Origin: Saccharum officinarum
Taxonomy: Eukaryota; Streptophyta; Magnoliopsida; Poales; Poaceae
NCBI GenBank assembly: GCA_020631735.1
Contig: CM036162.1
Location: 94,970,401 to 95,034,400 of the forward strand
Direction of reading: 5' to 3'
DNA: 64,000 bases
Shown: positions 32,638 to 42,390 of the stretch, piece by piece
Position numbering within the stretch: position 1 is the stretch's first letter
Layout: each line of letters opens with the position of its first letter
Made by a program: the position numbers and the translations under genes
Notes under the pieces: model-generated
Databases searched by the model: none
What the model saw: only the letters and a program-made list of their open reading frames with translations
What the model was told of the DNA's origin: nothing

Positions 32638-33032
32638 GGGCCTGCCGGAGGCGAGCGCTGTCGTGGACTCGTAGTAGTGGACGCCGTCTGCGTTGCGGTC
32701 TGCCCTTCGCGACTGTCACTGGAGGATAGGGACAGCAGAGGGCGCCAGACTAATGCCGTACTGTAGACGTATAGGCGCGCATGATTACAAATCCGTTCCA
32801 TTACACAAGATTTGCGTGGCGGCCGGCCCATCTCTCTCCCTGCCAGTCGTTCTTTGCCTCTACACCAGGTTTCCATCTCGTCTGTATATAGGCCCCGGTT
32901 TTCACACGTTAAAGTTTAACTCTCATATATTAATGTTGTAATAAATACATAGAGTACTAAATATATACTAATTATATGTATGTCGACACAGATTAGGAGT
33001 AATTTACGAAACGAATCTATTAAGCCTAATTA
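32638..33032. other. Intergenic with truncated MITE
   Basis: GC-rich DNA up to about 32900, with TGTATATAGG at 32881-32890 resembling a TATA box but no gene behind it. From about 32930 to 33032 there is a fragment of the Tourist family (ACGAAACGAATCTATTAAGCC), cut by the next MITE at TTA. Confidence 0.45.
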
Positions 33033-33308
33033 GGCCATGTTTATATTCCAAAATTTGGAACCAAACTTTGTATAGTAAGTGTCGCGTCACACTGTAGTAA
33101 TTTTATTTTTATTTGGTAATAATTATCCAAATATTAATTAATTAGACTTAAAATGTTCGTCTCGTAAAGTATAACAAAATTGTGTAATTAGTTTTTTTAT
33201 TTTATTTATATTTAGTACTTCATATATGTGCCGGTATTTTGATGTGGCGGGGAATAGAAATTCTGCATAATGAATTTAGTGGCCAAACTCTAGAATCTAA
33301 ATAAGGCT
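33033..33308 (+). mobile_element. Tourist-like MITE inserted in an older copy
   Basis: GGCCATGTTTATATTCC start at a TTA inside the preceding fragment; interior GTTCGTCTCGTAAAGTA and GTGCCGGTATTTTGATGTGG; ends near GAATCTAAATAAGGCTC. Confidence 0.7.
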
Positions 33309-33649
33309 CTGGTTCAAAATTGAAAATTTTTTATCATATAAGACGAAAATGCTACATTATGGATGTTGGTTAGACTTTAACCCCTCCAACCGTGCGGTTC
33401 GAAGGTGGATCGATACAATAAATGCACCGATCGAACCTGGGTCGATACATTGCGAGGCCGTCGTATCGAACCCGCTCCTACGGAAAAAAGAAATCGTCTT
33501 GGCTCCCTCTCTCCTACCGTGCCGTTGACGCTCCCAGTTCGATACGTTGCGAGCCGGGTACCAGGACAAGTCACGTCATTGGTGGGACCCAGTATAGGAC
33601 CGACCCCGGTCCTCCACACTGCGGGTGCTCTTATTCGTTTGTACTGCTA
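33309..33649. other. Intergenic, no gene
   Basis: Several TCGATACGTTGCGAG-like and TCGATACATTGCGAG-like repeats on both sides of 33480, with overlapping frames on both strands. No domain. Possibly an undescribed low-copy repeat. Confidence 0.35.
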
Positions 33650-33889
33650 GGCTGTGTTTAGTTGATAAAATTTGGGCGAAAAGTTTGTAGCATTTTCGTT
33701 GTTATTTGGTAAAATTTGTCCAACCATGGATTAATTAAACTCAAAAGATTCGTTTCGAACTTTACAGATAAACTATGCAATTAGTTATTTTTTTTACCTA
33801 CATTTAATACTTCATGCATACGTCTAAAGATTCGATGTGACGAATAGAAGAGAAAATATTTTAGGTATAGATGGCAAGTGAACACGGCC
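33650..33889 (+). mobile_element. Tourist-like MITE, TSD CTA
   Basis: GGCTGTGTTTAGTTG start and GTGAACACGGCC end, CTA on both flanks, family interior GTTTCGAACTTTACAG and GATTCGATGTGACG. Confidence 0.83.
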
Positions 33890-34040
33890 CTAGCGGTATA
33901 CTATACTACGCCGGATACTAGCAGGGGGAGGGGCGGGGGGCGGATACTAGTACTGTCATACTGATGGATTGGATGTGGGCTTGGGGCTTTAGGTGGTTCC
34001 ATAACTTTTTTTGGAAGAACCGAAACTTAGACTGTGTTAA

Positions 34041-34285
34041 GTGGTTGTTTAGTTGGTGAAAAAGTTTGGGTTCGGCTACTGTAGCACTTTTCGTTTTTAT
34101 TTGGTAATTTGTGTCCAATCATGGACTAATTAGGCTTAAAAGATTTGTCTCGTGATTTATAACTAAACTGCATAATTAGTTTTTTCTTTCATCTACATTT
34201 AGTACTCCATACATGTGCCGCAAGATTTGATGTGACAGGTACTGTAGCACTTTTTGGGTTCACTTTTTGTGAACTAAACAGGCTC
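34041..34285 (+). mobile_element. Tourist-like MITE, TSD TAA
   Basis: GTGGTTGTTTAGTTGG start, GAACTAAACAGGCTC end, TAA on both sides. Interior CTACTGTAGCACTTTTCG; the phrase TACTGTAGCACTTTT is repeated near its right end. Confidence 0.8.
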
Positions 34286-34296
34286 TAAGATGGTGA

Positions 34297-34500
34297 TGTA
34301 AAATTTTTGGAAGAACCGAAACTTTTTCGTTTTTATTTGGCAATTGGTATCTAATCATAGGCTAATTAGGTTTAAAAGATTCGTCTCGTGATTTTTATAA
34401 CAAAAATATATAATTAATTATTTTTTTATCTATATTTAATGTTTCATGCATGTGTTCAAAGATTTAATGTGATGGATTATCTTGGTATAAATTTTGAACT
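34297..34500 (+). mobile_element. Degraded Tourist-like MITE
   Basis: Interior family blocks (GGCTAATTAGGTTTAAAAG, ATTCGTCTCGTGATTT, TTTCATGCATGTG) without clean ends. Borders approximate. Confidence 0.6.
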
Positions 34501-34784
34501 CTATAACCACAGTTATAATCGAACGGAGTTGTAAGTTATCATTACAAACCAAACATGGCCATTGTTTTACAAATGTTTTTTTTAAACCCTTCGTTTTCAG
34601 AAGGAAAATTGATGCTTCCAGCCACTCCTGCCAAATAGGCTCTCAATCCGGACACGGCAACACCATGGTTGAGATATCGCAGTAGAAAAAATTTCTACTC
34701 TTGATACTAGTACTGTCATACTGATGGATTGGATGTGGGCTGGGGGCTTGGGGCTGGCTTGACAGTTCAAATTCAAACCGTAGT

Positions 34785-35020
34785 GGCCTTGTGTAGTGCA
34801 AAATTTTTTGAAATTTAGTTACTATAACATTTTTGTTTGTATTTGGTAATTAGTGTCTAATCATGGACTAATTTGGCTTATAAGATTCGTCTCGTGATTT
34901 ACAATTAAACTGTGCAATTAATTATTTTTTATTTATATTTAATGGTTTATGTATATGTCTAAGATTCGATATGATGAAATAAAAAGTAAAAATTTGAAAT
35001 TTTGAAGGCATCCAAAGGCC
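34785..35020 (+). mobile_element. Tourist-like MITE
   Basis: GGCCTTGTGTAGTGC start and GGCATCCAAAGGCC end, with the family interior (GATTCGTCTCGTGATTTAC). No clear TSD. Confidence 0.72.
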
Positions 35021-35204
35021 GATCCTCCCGACGGAGTACGCGATGACCGATGGACGAGCGGTCTTCAGTACACTCGGGTCTCGGGCCTCCTGTGCTGCAG
35101 CCTTGCACTCTGCAGGCTGCCACAACCCGCTCGTTTGATGGTAAACGAGCTCGGTCAGTCAGGAGCCGCAGGAGTATCGGAGCTTGTTTTCTCGATCCCA
35201 TGTT

Positions 35205-35477
35205 GGGCCTTTTAGTTGGCCCAAATCGGCGCTGGCCAAATTATTATGCTTCGTCGTAGTGCACTGTAGCATTTTATTTTTATTTGGTAAAAATAGTCTA
35301 AATATTGAATAATTAGGCTCAAAACGTTTATATCGCAAAGTACAACAAAACTGTGTAATTAGTTTTTGATTTCATCTACATTTAGTACTCTATGCATGTG
35401 CCGATATTTTGATGTGACGAGAATCTTCTTTTTACAAAGTAAAATTTGATGACAAATTTAGAGAACTAAACAAGGCG
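35205..35477 (+). mobile_element. Tourist-like MITE
   Basis: GGGCCTTTTAGTTGGCCC start, GAGAACTAAACAAGGCG end, interior GTGCACTGTAGCATTTTA and GTGCCGATATTTTGATGTG. Borders approximate. Confidence 0.65.
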
Positions 35478-36061
35478 GGTATTGAAGCAATCTTCCTCAA
35501 AAGGTGCCGGAAAGGGAAGAATCCTAGAGCCAGGAACTTTTTGAAGTGGTTCGAATCTCCGTCTTTCTTTGAAAAGGATCCTTTTCTACCTCCGCTCAAG
35601 AAAAAAAGATACCACTTATGCTGAAATTTGGCTCATGCCGAAGCTTACGCTGAAACATTGTGACAGAAAAATATTGTTCTATGGTTGAAAAGTAGTTCTA
35701 GCGAATAGGGTTACCATTCTTGATTTAGAATGACTCAGTCCAAAAGAATCTTAAAAATCTAGATTAAGAAATTTAATATATTTTATTTGATATTGTGTCT
35801 ATGTTAATTAAATCCATTAGAATCTACTACTAGTATCTTTGAATAAGATTATAATATTCTAAAGATTTTTTTATCTAGGTTATTAAAATCCCTTAGGAGC
35901 CAAACAGAAACTCAAACATTATTAATATTTATTATATATTAATCCAATTTTACTTGTTCGGTGTCATGAGTATTATTATAATAATTTTTACGAGTATGAT
36001 CAGACTTAAAAATTTTAACTTCTAATAAAAAAGTGTAAAATGCACCTTTTTAAAGGTAACC

Positions 36062-36062
<1 letters not shown>
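35478..36062. other. Intergenic, one MITE relic
   Basis: About 35605-35716 resembles the CTGAAACATTGTGACAGAAAAATATTG-type relic seen near 20561 (only fragments shared). The remainder is AT-rich without features. Confidence 0.4.

Positions 36063-36130
<68 letters not shown>
36063..36130. repeat. (TA)n microsatellite, about 34 units
   Basis: Uninterrupted TA dinucleotide run of 68 bp; likely length-polymorphic. Confidence 0.97.
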
Positions 36131-36131
<1 letters not shown>

Positions 36132-36299
36132 CACTAATATACTTATGGTTTGGATCCAAACGGGAGATCAACCGGGATAACTGGATGAATCGGTGGCCAC
36201 CGGCTTTCCGGCTGACAGTATCTGATCGGCTGATTCTCTTGTTTCTGCCTCGCGACGTGCCCGGCGAACCTCGCGACCTCCCGGTCGCATCTGCCATGG

Positions 36300-36496
36300 G
36301 CAAGACTTTGTTTAGTTGGCAAAATACAACTGTAGCACTTTCGTTGTTATTTGACAATTAGTGTCTAATCATGGTCTAATTAGGTTTAAAAGATTCGTCT
36401 CGTCCATTTCGTCTAAACTGTGTAATTAGTTTTATTTTTTATCTATATTTAATGCTTCATGTATGCATCCAAAGATTCGATGTGACAAGAAATCTA
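36300..36496 (+). mobile_element. Tourist-like MITE, left part, cut by a second MITE
   Basis: ACTTTGTTTAGTTGGC start and family interior up to GATGTGACAAGAAAT, then CTA and the start of the next MITE. Its lost tail probably resumes after 37010 (TTTTGTAAAAATTTTTGC). Confidence 0.65.
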
Positions 36497-37007
36497 CCCC
36501 TTGTTTAGTTTCCCCAATTCTCCCCCAAATTCCACTATGCAAAAAGAAGATTCTCCGTCACATCAAAATATCGGCAAATGCATGGAGTACTAAATGTTGA
36601 TGAAATCAAAAACTAATTGCATAGTTTTGTTGTACTTTGCGAGACGAACATTTTAAGTCTAGTTAGTCAAAATTTGGATAATTTTTACCAAATACAAACG
36701 AAATGCTACAGGAATTCTGATACAGTGTTTTTCTCCCCAATTCAGGGCGTGTTTAGATCCAAAAATTTTTGGGAAAAAGTCCTGTAGCACTTTTCGTTGT
36801 TATTTGGTATAATTTGTCCAATTATGAACTAACTAGGCTCAAAAGATTCATCTCGACATTTACAGACAAACTATGCAATTAGTTATTTTTTTATCTACAT
36901 TTAATGTTCCATACATACGTCCAAAGATTCGATGTGACAATTACTGCGCAAAAATTTTTGAGCCTTTTTGGCCATCTAAACGCGGCCTCACTGAACTAAA
37001 CGAGGCC
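36497..37007 (-). mobile_element. Tourist-like MITE (TSD CTA) carrying another MITE
   Basis: CCCCTTGTTTAGTTTCC start and GAACTAAACGAGGCC end, with CTA on both sides. Reverse interior (TCCGTCACATCAAAATATCGG, GCGAGACGAACATTTTAAG). Interrupted at TCA by the copy at 36745. Confidence 0.8.
36745..36987 (+). mobile_element. Nested Tourist-like MITE, TSD TCA
   Basis: GGGCGTGTTTAGATCC...CATCTAAACGCGGCC with TCA at 36742-36744 and 36988-36990. It is the third level of a nest. Confidence 0.86.
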
Positions 37008-37010
37008 CTA

Positions 37011-37211
37011 CTATTCTTTTGTAAAAATTTTTGCATCAAGTTTGATTTTGATCCGAGCTGCTGTGTGCAGACTGTAGACAAACCTCCGGGCGCTGGACAC
37101 AGGCAGATCATTTATGACGATGTCGTCCGCGCGACAACGGCCGGCTCCCAGTCGCCGGCTGGACAAAACCGGCAACCAGGGGCGCGGCGCACGCCGGCAC
37201 TGGGTAACAAC
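37011..37211. other. Intergenic between MITEs
   Basis: Short GC-rich stretch without a supported gene. Confidence 0.4.
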
Positions 37212-37719
37212 TAGGGACGGCAACGGGTCGGGTTCGGATCGGGTGGAGTCTCCGTGCACCCAAAACCGAAACCCGAAATCGAAACCCGAACCCGAACCGA
37301 AAACCGTTTCGGGTGGAAATCCATCACCAAAACCAAACCCGCGGATACCCGAAACCCGAACGGATACCCGAAACCCGAACGGATACCCGAAACCCGCGGA
37401 TAAATATACACATATTCACATGTATAAATAAGAGGCAACAAATAATAAATATTTTCATAAGTCAATTTTGAATAGATTTAATAATCTAAGTAAACAAGTT
37501 ATTATTAGCATATTATAAAACATGAGTTTTAATTCGAAATGATTTATTTCGGATATCCATTGGATATCCACGGGTGAAAAATCAAACCCGAAACCGAACC
37601 CGAAACCAAACCCAAACCCGAACCCGAAAACCGTGGGCGAAAAATCATCACCAAACCCGAACCCGCGGGACCCGAAACCCGCGGATACCCGCCCCGAACC
37701 CGATCCGCTGCCATCCTTA
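37212..37719. mobile_element. hAT-type non-autonomous element, 8-bp TSD GTAACAAC
   Basis: Termini TAGGGACGGCAACGGGTCGG and the inverted CCGATCCGCTGCCATCCTTA-like end, with identical GTAACAAC at 37204-37211 and 37720-37727. Subterminal regions are packed with CCCGAAACCCG / CCCGAACCCG motifs, as expected for hAT transposase binding arrays. AT-rich centre, no transposase. Confidence 0.88.
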
Positions 37720-37815
37720 GTAACAACAAGGACTAGGAGCACGGTCAAATCTGGTCGACTGATGGCGTTCGGGCCCATGCCGCGTACTACGGCTGTCCGC
37801 GGTTCCGCGAGGCGA

Positions 37816-38305
37816 GGTGTGTTCGGTTCGCGAAAAGCGGGTGAAAAGTTACTGGAGCATCTTTCATTGTTATTCGGTTAAATTTGTTTAATTATGGACT
37901 AACTAGGCTCAAAAGATTCGTCCTGATATTTACAGACAAAGGACCTGTTTAGTTGTCCATGCAACCAAAAAAAAAGTTTGCACAGTATCTGTCACATCAA
38001 ATCTTGCGGCACATGCATGAAGTACTAAATGTAGACGAAAGAAAAAACTAATTACACAGTTTATTTGTAAATCACGAGACAAATCTTTTGAGCCTAATTA
38101 GTCCATGATTGGATACAAATTGTCAAATAAAACGAAAAGTGCTACAGTAGCCGAACCTAAACTTTTTCACCAACTAAACAACCCCAAACTATACAATTAG
38201 TTATCTTTTTTACCTATATTTAATGCTCCATGCATGCGTCGAAAGATTTGATGTGATAGATGGAAGAGAAAATATTTTGGATTGGGATGAGAAGTGAACA
38301 AGGCC
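37816..38305 (+). mobile_element. Tourist-like MITE carrying a reverse copy
   Basis: GGTGTGTTCGGTTCGCG start, AGTGAACAAGGCC end. The interior is split at ACAGACAAA / CTATACAATTAG by the MITE at 37941. Outer TSD not clear. Confidence 0.75.
37941..38185 (-). mobile_element. Nested Tourist-like MITE, TSD AAA
   Basis: GGACCTGTTTAGTTG...CAACTAAACAACCCC with AAA on both flanks, reverse interior (CACATCAAATCTTGCGGCAC, ACGAGACAAATCTTTTGAGC). Confidence 0.83.
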
Positions 38306-38593
38306 ATAGGCGCACCGCAGCAGCCGTCGTCCCCCTCCTGGTGGTCTCCGATCCCGCGTCCTTCGGGGATCCGCGCTGCTGCTGCTTCCGAGAGCAGCAT
38401 GAACGCGTGCTTCGGCGTCGGCGGCTCGGCGCGTGGGGGCGCGCGGTTCCTCACTGGAGGTTTTGCCCGGATCGGTGAACGGGGGACTACTTGGACCGAG
38501 TTCCTCTTGGCTTGCCATTTCGTCACCGTCACGTTGACATATGACAGGGAGTAGCAATAAGCGATCTCTAGGCACACAAAAAATTTGAACCAA
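38306..38593. other. GC-rich intergenic piece
   Basis: Frames on both strands, none recognised. Confidence 0.35.
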
Positions 38594-38837
38594 GGCCTTG
38601 TTTAGATGCACATGAAAAGTTAGAAATTTTTCACTCTCTCTCCATCACATCAATCTTTGGACCCATGCATGAAGTAGTAAATGTAGGTAAAAATAATAAC
38701 TAATTACACACTTTTGTTGGAAATCACGAGATGAATCTTTTGAGCCTAGTTGGTCCACGATTGGACAATATTTGTCAAATAAGACGAAAGTGGTACTATT
38801 CATCGGGCTGAAATTTTTTCAGCATCTAAACGAGGCG
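38594..38837 (-). mobile_element. Tourist-like MITE, TSD CAA
   Basis: GGCCTTGTTTAGATGC...GCATCTAAACGAGGCG with CAA on both sides; reverse orientation of the AATAGTACCACTTTC subfamily. Confidence 0.87.
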
Positions 38838-38968
38838 CAATTGAACCGATTGCTGTAACGGATGCAGTTGGCCGGTGAATATCGTTTTGACTTTTGACGG
38901 AACGAGGTGATGAGGCTGGCATGGATGGGCCACGGGGTACTTGTAACTTGTACTACGAAGAATACTCC

Positions 38969-39882
38969 TGTCGGGTACAATAACAGGGTACCCATCCATA
39001 AGATAGAAGGTAAAAGATATCAACCTCAGCCCAACTAAAACGATTATGAACATAGCTGCTGCCTGATCCGGCTCGACCAAGAAGGATTCTGGCCCACCCT
39101 ATCCCTCGGCCGTAGGCTGCGCCTTGCCTGACCCCAGCAAGTACGCCATACCTCGGGCGAGAGCGCGGGCTCCCATACCGGGCCCACGCCGTACTTCAAC
39201 CACTCCGGGCATGGCCACGGACGATCCTGATGTCAGAAGGGAAGTGTAGCCGCGCCTCAACATGACCAGCGGCCACGACAGCCGCACGCCTCCAACAGTG
39301 TTGAGCGGACAGGCGCTGTGGCGCCTAATCTTCGTACGGCGAACCTGTTGACCACACCCTACGCCATGACCAGGCGACGACACCCACACGTGACTACAGC
39401 AACGGACAGGGCCGCGACGTGCGGGCGTCCCCTTCATCGCCTGCAGGGCCATCAGGGCCCACTGGTAGGGGAAGGAGGGCGGCACAGCTCTCAAGACTTC
39501 TTTTCCACTTTTTTTTTTATTTTTCTCTTTCTTCTTTTTCTTTTTTCTTTATCCTTTCTCATGTACATTAGGCCCTTCCCTTAGCCTATAAAAGAAAAGA
39601 CCTGGAGCCCTTCTGGAGGGTGGTTTTTTTTATAAGCTCAAGTAGACACACACTCATAAGTTCTCAAGTTCCCTTTGCCGTCAAGAGAACAGAACGGTCT
39701 TGGACGCACGTCACACGCACATCAGAGACCTAGGACACTCATCCCTCTCTCGATCATTTATAACCCCTACTGCAAACCGAATACCGAGCTAGTAGCGCAA
39801 GCTGCTATGAACTGGAGTGGGGATATTTTGTCTTAAAAACGCAAACGATAGATTTACTGGTCGATGATTTAGAACACCGACA
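38969..39882 (+). repeat. LTR of a TGTCGGGT...CACCGACA Gypsy-type family, solo or remnant
   Basis: Begins TGTCGGGTACAATAAC and ends AACACCGACA, like the LTR at 44370. A TATA box lies two-thirds along, followed by a TTTATAACCCCTACTGC-type block resembling the TTGTAACCCCTACTACG of the other copy. Flanks ACTCC and CCTCG do not match, so no TSD supports a simple solo LTR; deletion or recombination at one side is likely. Confidence 0.65.
39586..39594 (+). promoter_or_regulatory. TATA box of the 38969-39882 LTR
   Basis: CTATAAAAG after a pyrimidine-rich stretch; same position type as in the related LTR at 44370. Confidence 0.6.
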
Positions 39883-39885
39883 CCT

Positions 39886-40038
39886 CGCCCTCGTTCAGTT
39901 CACAGAATATGGGAGAAAAACACTGTATCAGAATTCCTGTAGCATTTCGTTTATATTTGGTAAAAATTATTCAAATTTTAACTAACTAGACTTAAAATGT
40001 CGTCTCGCAAAATACAACAAAACGGTGCAATGGTGAAC
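39886..40038 (+). mobile_element. Truncated Tourist-like MITE
   Basis: CCTCGTTCAGTTCACAG start, CCTGTAGCATTTCGTT and TGTCGTCTCGCAAAATAC interior, then the family sequence stops around GTGCAATGG. Confidence 0.6.
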
Positions 40039-40639
40039 GGCCTGCAACATGCATGCTCCGACGTGCCGTGTCTGTAGCTACCAAAACAAGAAACGACGAA
40101 GGGACGTTGCATTGCATGTGGTTGACTGTTGCAGGAACGGCGTGCATGCAGTGGCCAAAACTCTCTCTCACTTCCCTCAAGCGAGGCGAGCGAATGGGCC
40201 CAATAGCGTCCGTCCAAACCGAGGGTACAAGGGTCCTTTCTCCTAGCCGCTGCAGCCGTGTAGTCCGCGTGGGCAATAAACTCTGGAGCCATCATTTTGC
40301 CGCCTGGCCCTGGCCGTGACCGTGGCAGCCGGCAGCACAACTCTCAAGCGACCAAGCGGCCGGGACATGCAGAGAAGCAGCATGCATGCGTTGCGTGCTG
40401 CAGCATCCGCCCGTCAATTCCTTCCTCTCTCCTGGCTTCGCGGTCCGTGCCTGGGGTGCGTATTCCGTATTCCTACCAGTGCACGGTAACGGTACATGCA
40501 GGAGCGGAGCGGAGCATGACCCTTCCACTTTCTATGTGATTTTGTGTTAATTTTGTTTCTCACGAGCTTAATAGACTTGAAAGTAGTAGTCATGAACTTT
40601 CTTTATATCCAGTGTCATTTGATTTATGTTAGCTCAACC
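40039..40639. other. GC-rich intergenic, no gene supported
   Basis: Many overlapping short frames on both strands with no recognisable domain. Confidence 0.4.
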
Positions 40640-42032
40640 CACTGGCGGAGCCAGGGTCCCCCAACATAAGTGCAAACCTTTTTTTAATGTAATAGATAAT
40701 TTAATGATCTATATTATAATGATATAATAAAAGCTTTGTTATATATTTTTTTGATGACTTCTGGATAATAAAATCACACAAATTTTCATTTTATCTTTGG
40801 ATGAGCCCATCCACAGTGTAAAAATCCAAACAAATAAGCTACACTTAGTTATTTTATGGTTGAAACTCTTTGGACCGGCTCCCTATCTATAATTTCTTTG
40901 GACCGGGCCCCTGCCCATTATTTTCTAGCTCCGCCGCTAAGGATGGCAGCGGGGCGGGTTCGGGTCGGGTATCCGCGGGTTTCGGGTCTAGCGGTTTCGA
41001 TTTTGGAGACTGGTTTTCATCCACGGTTTTCGGGTTCGGATACCCGAAAAGTAGCGGGTTTGGGGCGGATTTTTAGCTTCACCCGCGGATCACCGTTCGG
41101 GGCCCGAAACAATCCAGCCCACTGCTGGCCCATTACCAACCCTAGGTATATAACACTCAAATCCTCGTCCCCTCTCCCTCAGTCCCTCACCCGACTCCCC
41201 AAGTCCCCATCCCAATCCCAGCGACGGCGGCCGCCTCGAGCGCTCTCTCCTCGTGCGCCTCGCACCCTCCATCGCTCGCTCCCTCTCTCTCTCTCTCTCT
41301 TAAACCAGAACCACCGGGCTCGCCCTCACCTCACGGAATCACAGCGACGCTCGGTCTCCTCCAGTCCTCCTCCTTGGTCGTGCGTCCCCAGCCGACGAGG
41401 TGACACCCGACGGCAGCGTCAGCCCTCGGCGGCTCAGCGCCTTGGTCATTGCCAGAGGCCGATGCCCGAGGGGCCTTTGTCGTCGCATGGTCTCTGTAGA
41501 TCTGACTCAGCCCAAAAGGTTGCAAATGCATCATTTTGGTTGCATGCTTTGTAGATCTGACTTTTCCTTGCCTTGTCCTCGTCATCGTCGTCATTCTCTT
41601 GAATGCTAGATTGCATTGTCTCCGTGATAGATGTAGTAGTATGTATGTCTTCGTGTTCTATAATCTGTACATGGCTAGCTGCTGGATGCACTATATGTCT
41701 ATTTTTTCTGTAATATGTACATGGGCTAGCTGCTGCTTGCTAGTAGTTTCGTGGTTACAACTTGTTGAAATAATTTATCTATATTTATCAGCAATCTGCT
41801 TTGCTAATTTATCATGTTTTGTACTGCTGTTCTTGCTAATTTGTTATAATGTTTTCGGGTTTCGGATAATCCGTCAGGTTTCGGGGATCCGCGGGTTTCG
41901 GTTTCGGGGATGGATTTTCACCCGAATTGAAGTTCGGGGCGGGTTTGGGTTTTCAGTTCGGGTTTCGGTTTTGGGTGCCCAAAGACTCCGCCCGATCCGA
42001 ATCCGCCCCGTTGCCATCCTTATCCGCCGCTG
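40640..42032. mobile_element. hAT-type MITE (about 300 bp) split by a second hAT element
   Basis: Inverted ends CACTGGCGGAGCCAG and CTAGCTCCGCC...GCTG; flanks GCTCAACC (40632-40639) and GCTGAACC (42033-42040) match at 7 of 8. Its right terminal repeat is opened by the insertion at 40938. Confidence 0.68.
40938..42022. mobile_element. hAT-type non-autonomous element (1085 bp), 8-bp TSD TCCGCCGC
   Basis: Ends TAAGGATGGCAGCGGGGCGG and CGCCCCGTTGCCATCCTTA, exact TCCGCCGC on both sides. Subterminal GGGTTTCGGGT / CCGCGGGTTTCGG repeats relate it to the copy at 37212. The centre has TATATAACAC (about 41147) followed by CT-rich DNA with a (CT)n run near 41281-41299, which looks like a transposase promoter and 5' UTR left after internal deletion. 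No transposase frame. Confidence 0.88.
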
Positions 42033-42040
42033 GCTGAACC

Positions 42041-42390
42041 TCCGCCGCTGGTACATGCACCCTTCTCCTGGTTGGCGCAGACTACTGCTGTGGACATGCA
42101 TATCAGCTCAGGTCCGTAAAATCTGAAGCACGCCTATGCTTGCGTTGGGTACGTCGATCGCTCCAGGGTCCAGGATCTCGGGCTCTTGAGTTTGAGTATA
42201 CATCTTGTTTTTCTTTTAAATGAGTCAATCTTTTAAAATTGAGGTACATTTATAGAAAATATTAGCAATATTTATATCTCCTAATAGATTTGTCATAAAA
42301 ATATATTTCACTATTAATCTAATATTAATGACTATCACGCATCATAACCATTAGTATACCTTTTTATGTATAGTAAAACTCTAAAAAATT
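42041..42390. other. Intergenic, AT-rich relic
   Basis: ATTTATAGAAAATATTAGCAA and similar blocks resemble decayed Stowaway interior; ends not found. Confidence 0.35.

Larger units (their letters stand above)
33943..34741 (+). repeat. Pair of 39-bp perfect direct repeats, 760 bp apart
   Basis: The first copy is 33943-33981 and the second 34703-34741; both start GATACTAGTACTGTCATACT. Between them lie two MITEs and a repeated TTTTTGGAAGAACCGAAACT (near 34007 and 34303). The layout suggests a local segmental duplication later spread apart by insertions. Confidence 0.75.

Noticed and set aside
32881..32890. TATA-like TGTATATAGG as a gene promoter
   Set aside because: No coding region follows on the plus strand; MITE fragments begin within 50 bp.
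37218..37710. Interstitial telomeric repeat
   Set aside because: Motif is CCCGAAACCCG-like and not TTTAGGG, and it is bounded by hAT termini with an 8-bp TSD.
38969..39882. Clean solo LTR with TSD
   Set aside because: Termini fit the family, but the flanks ACTCC and CCTCG do not match, so only an LTR or remnant is claimed.
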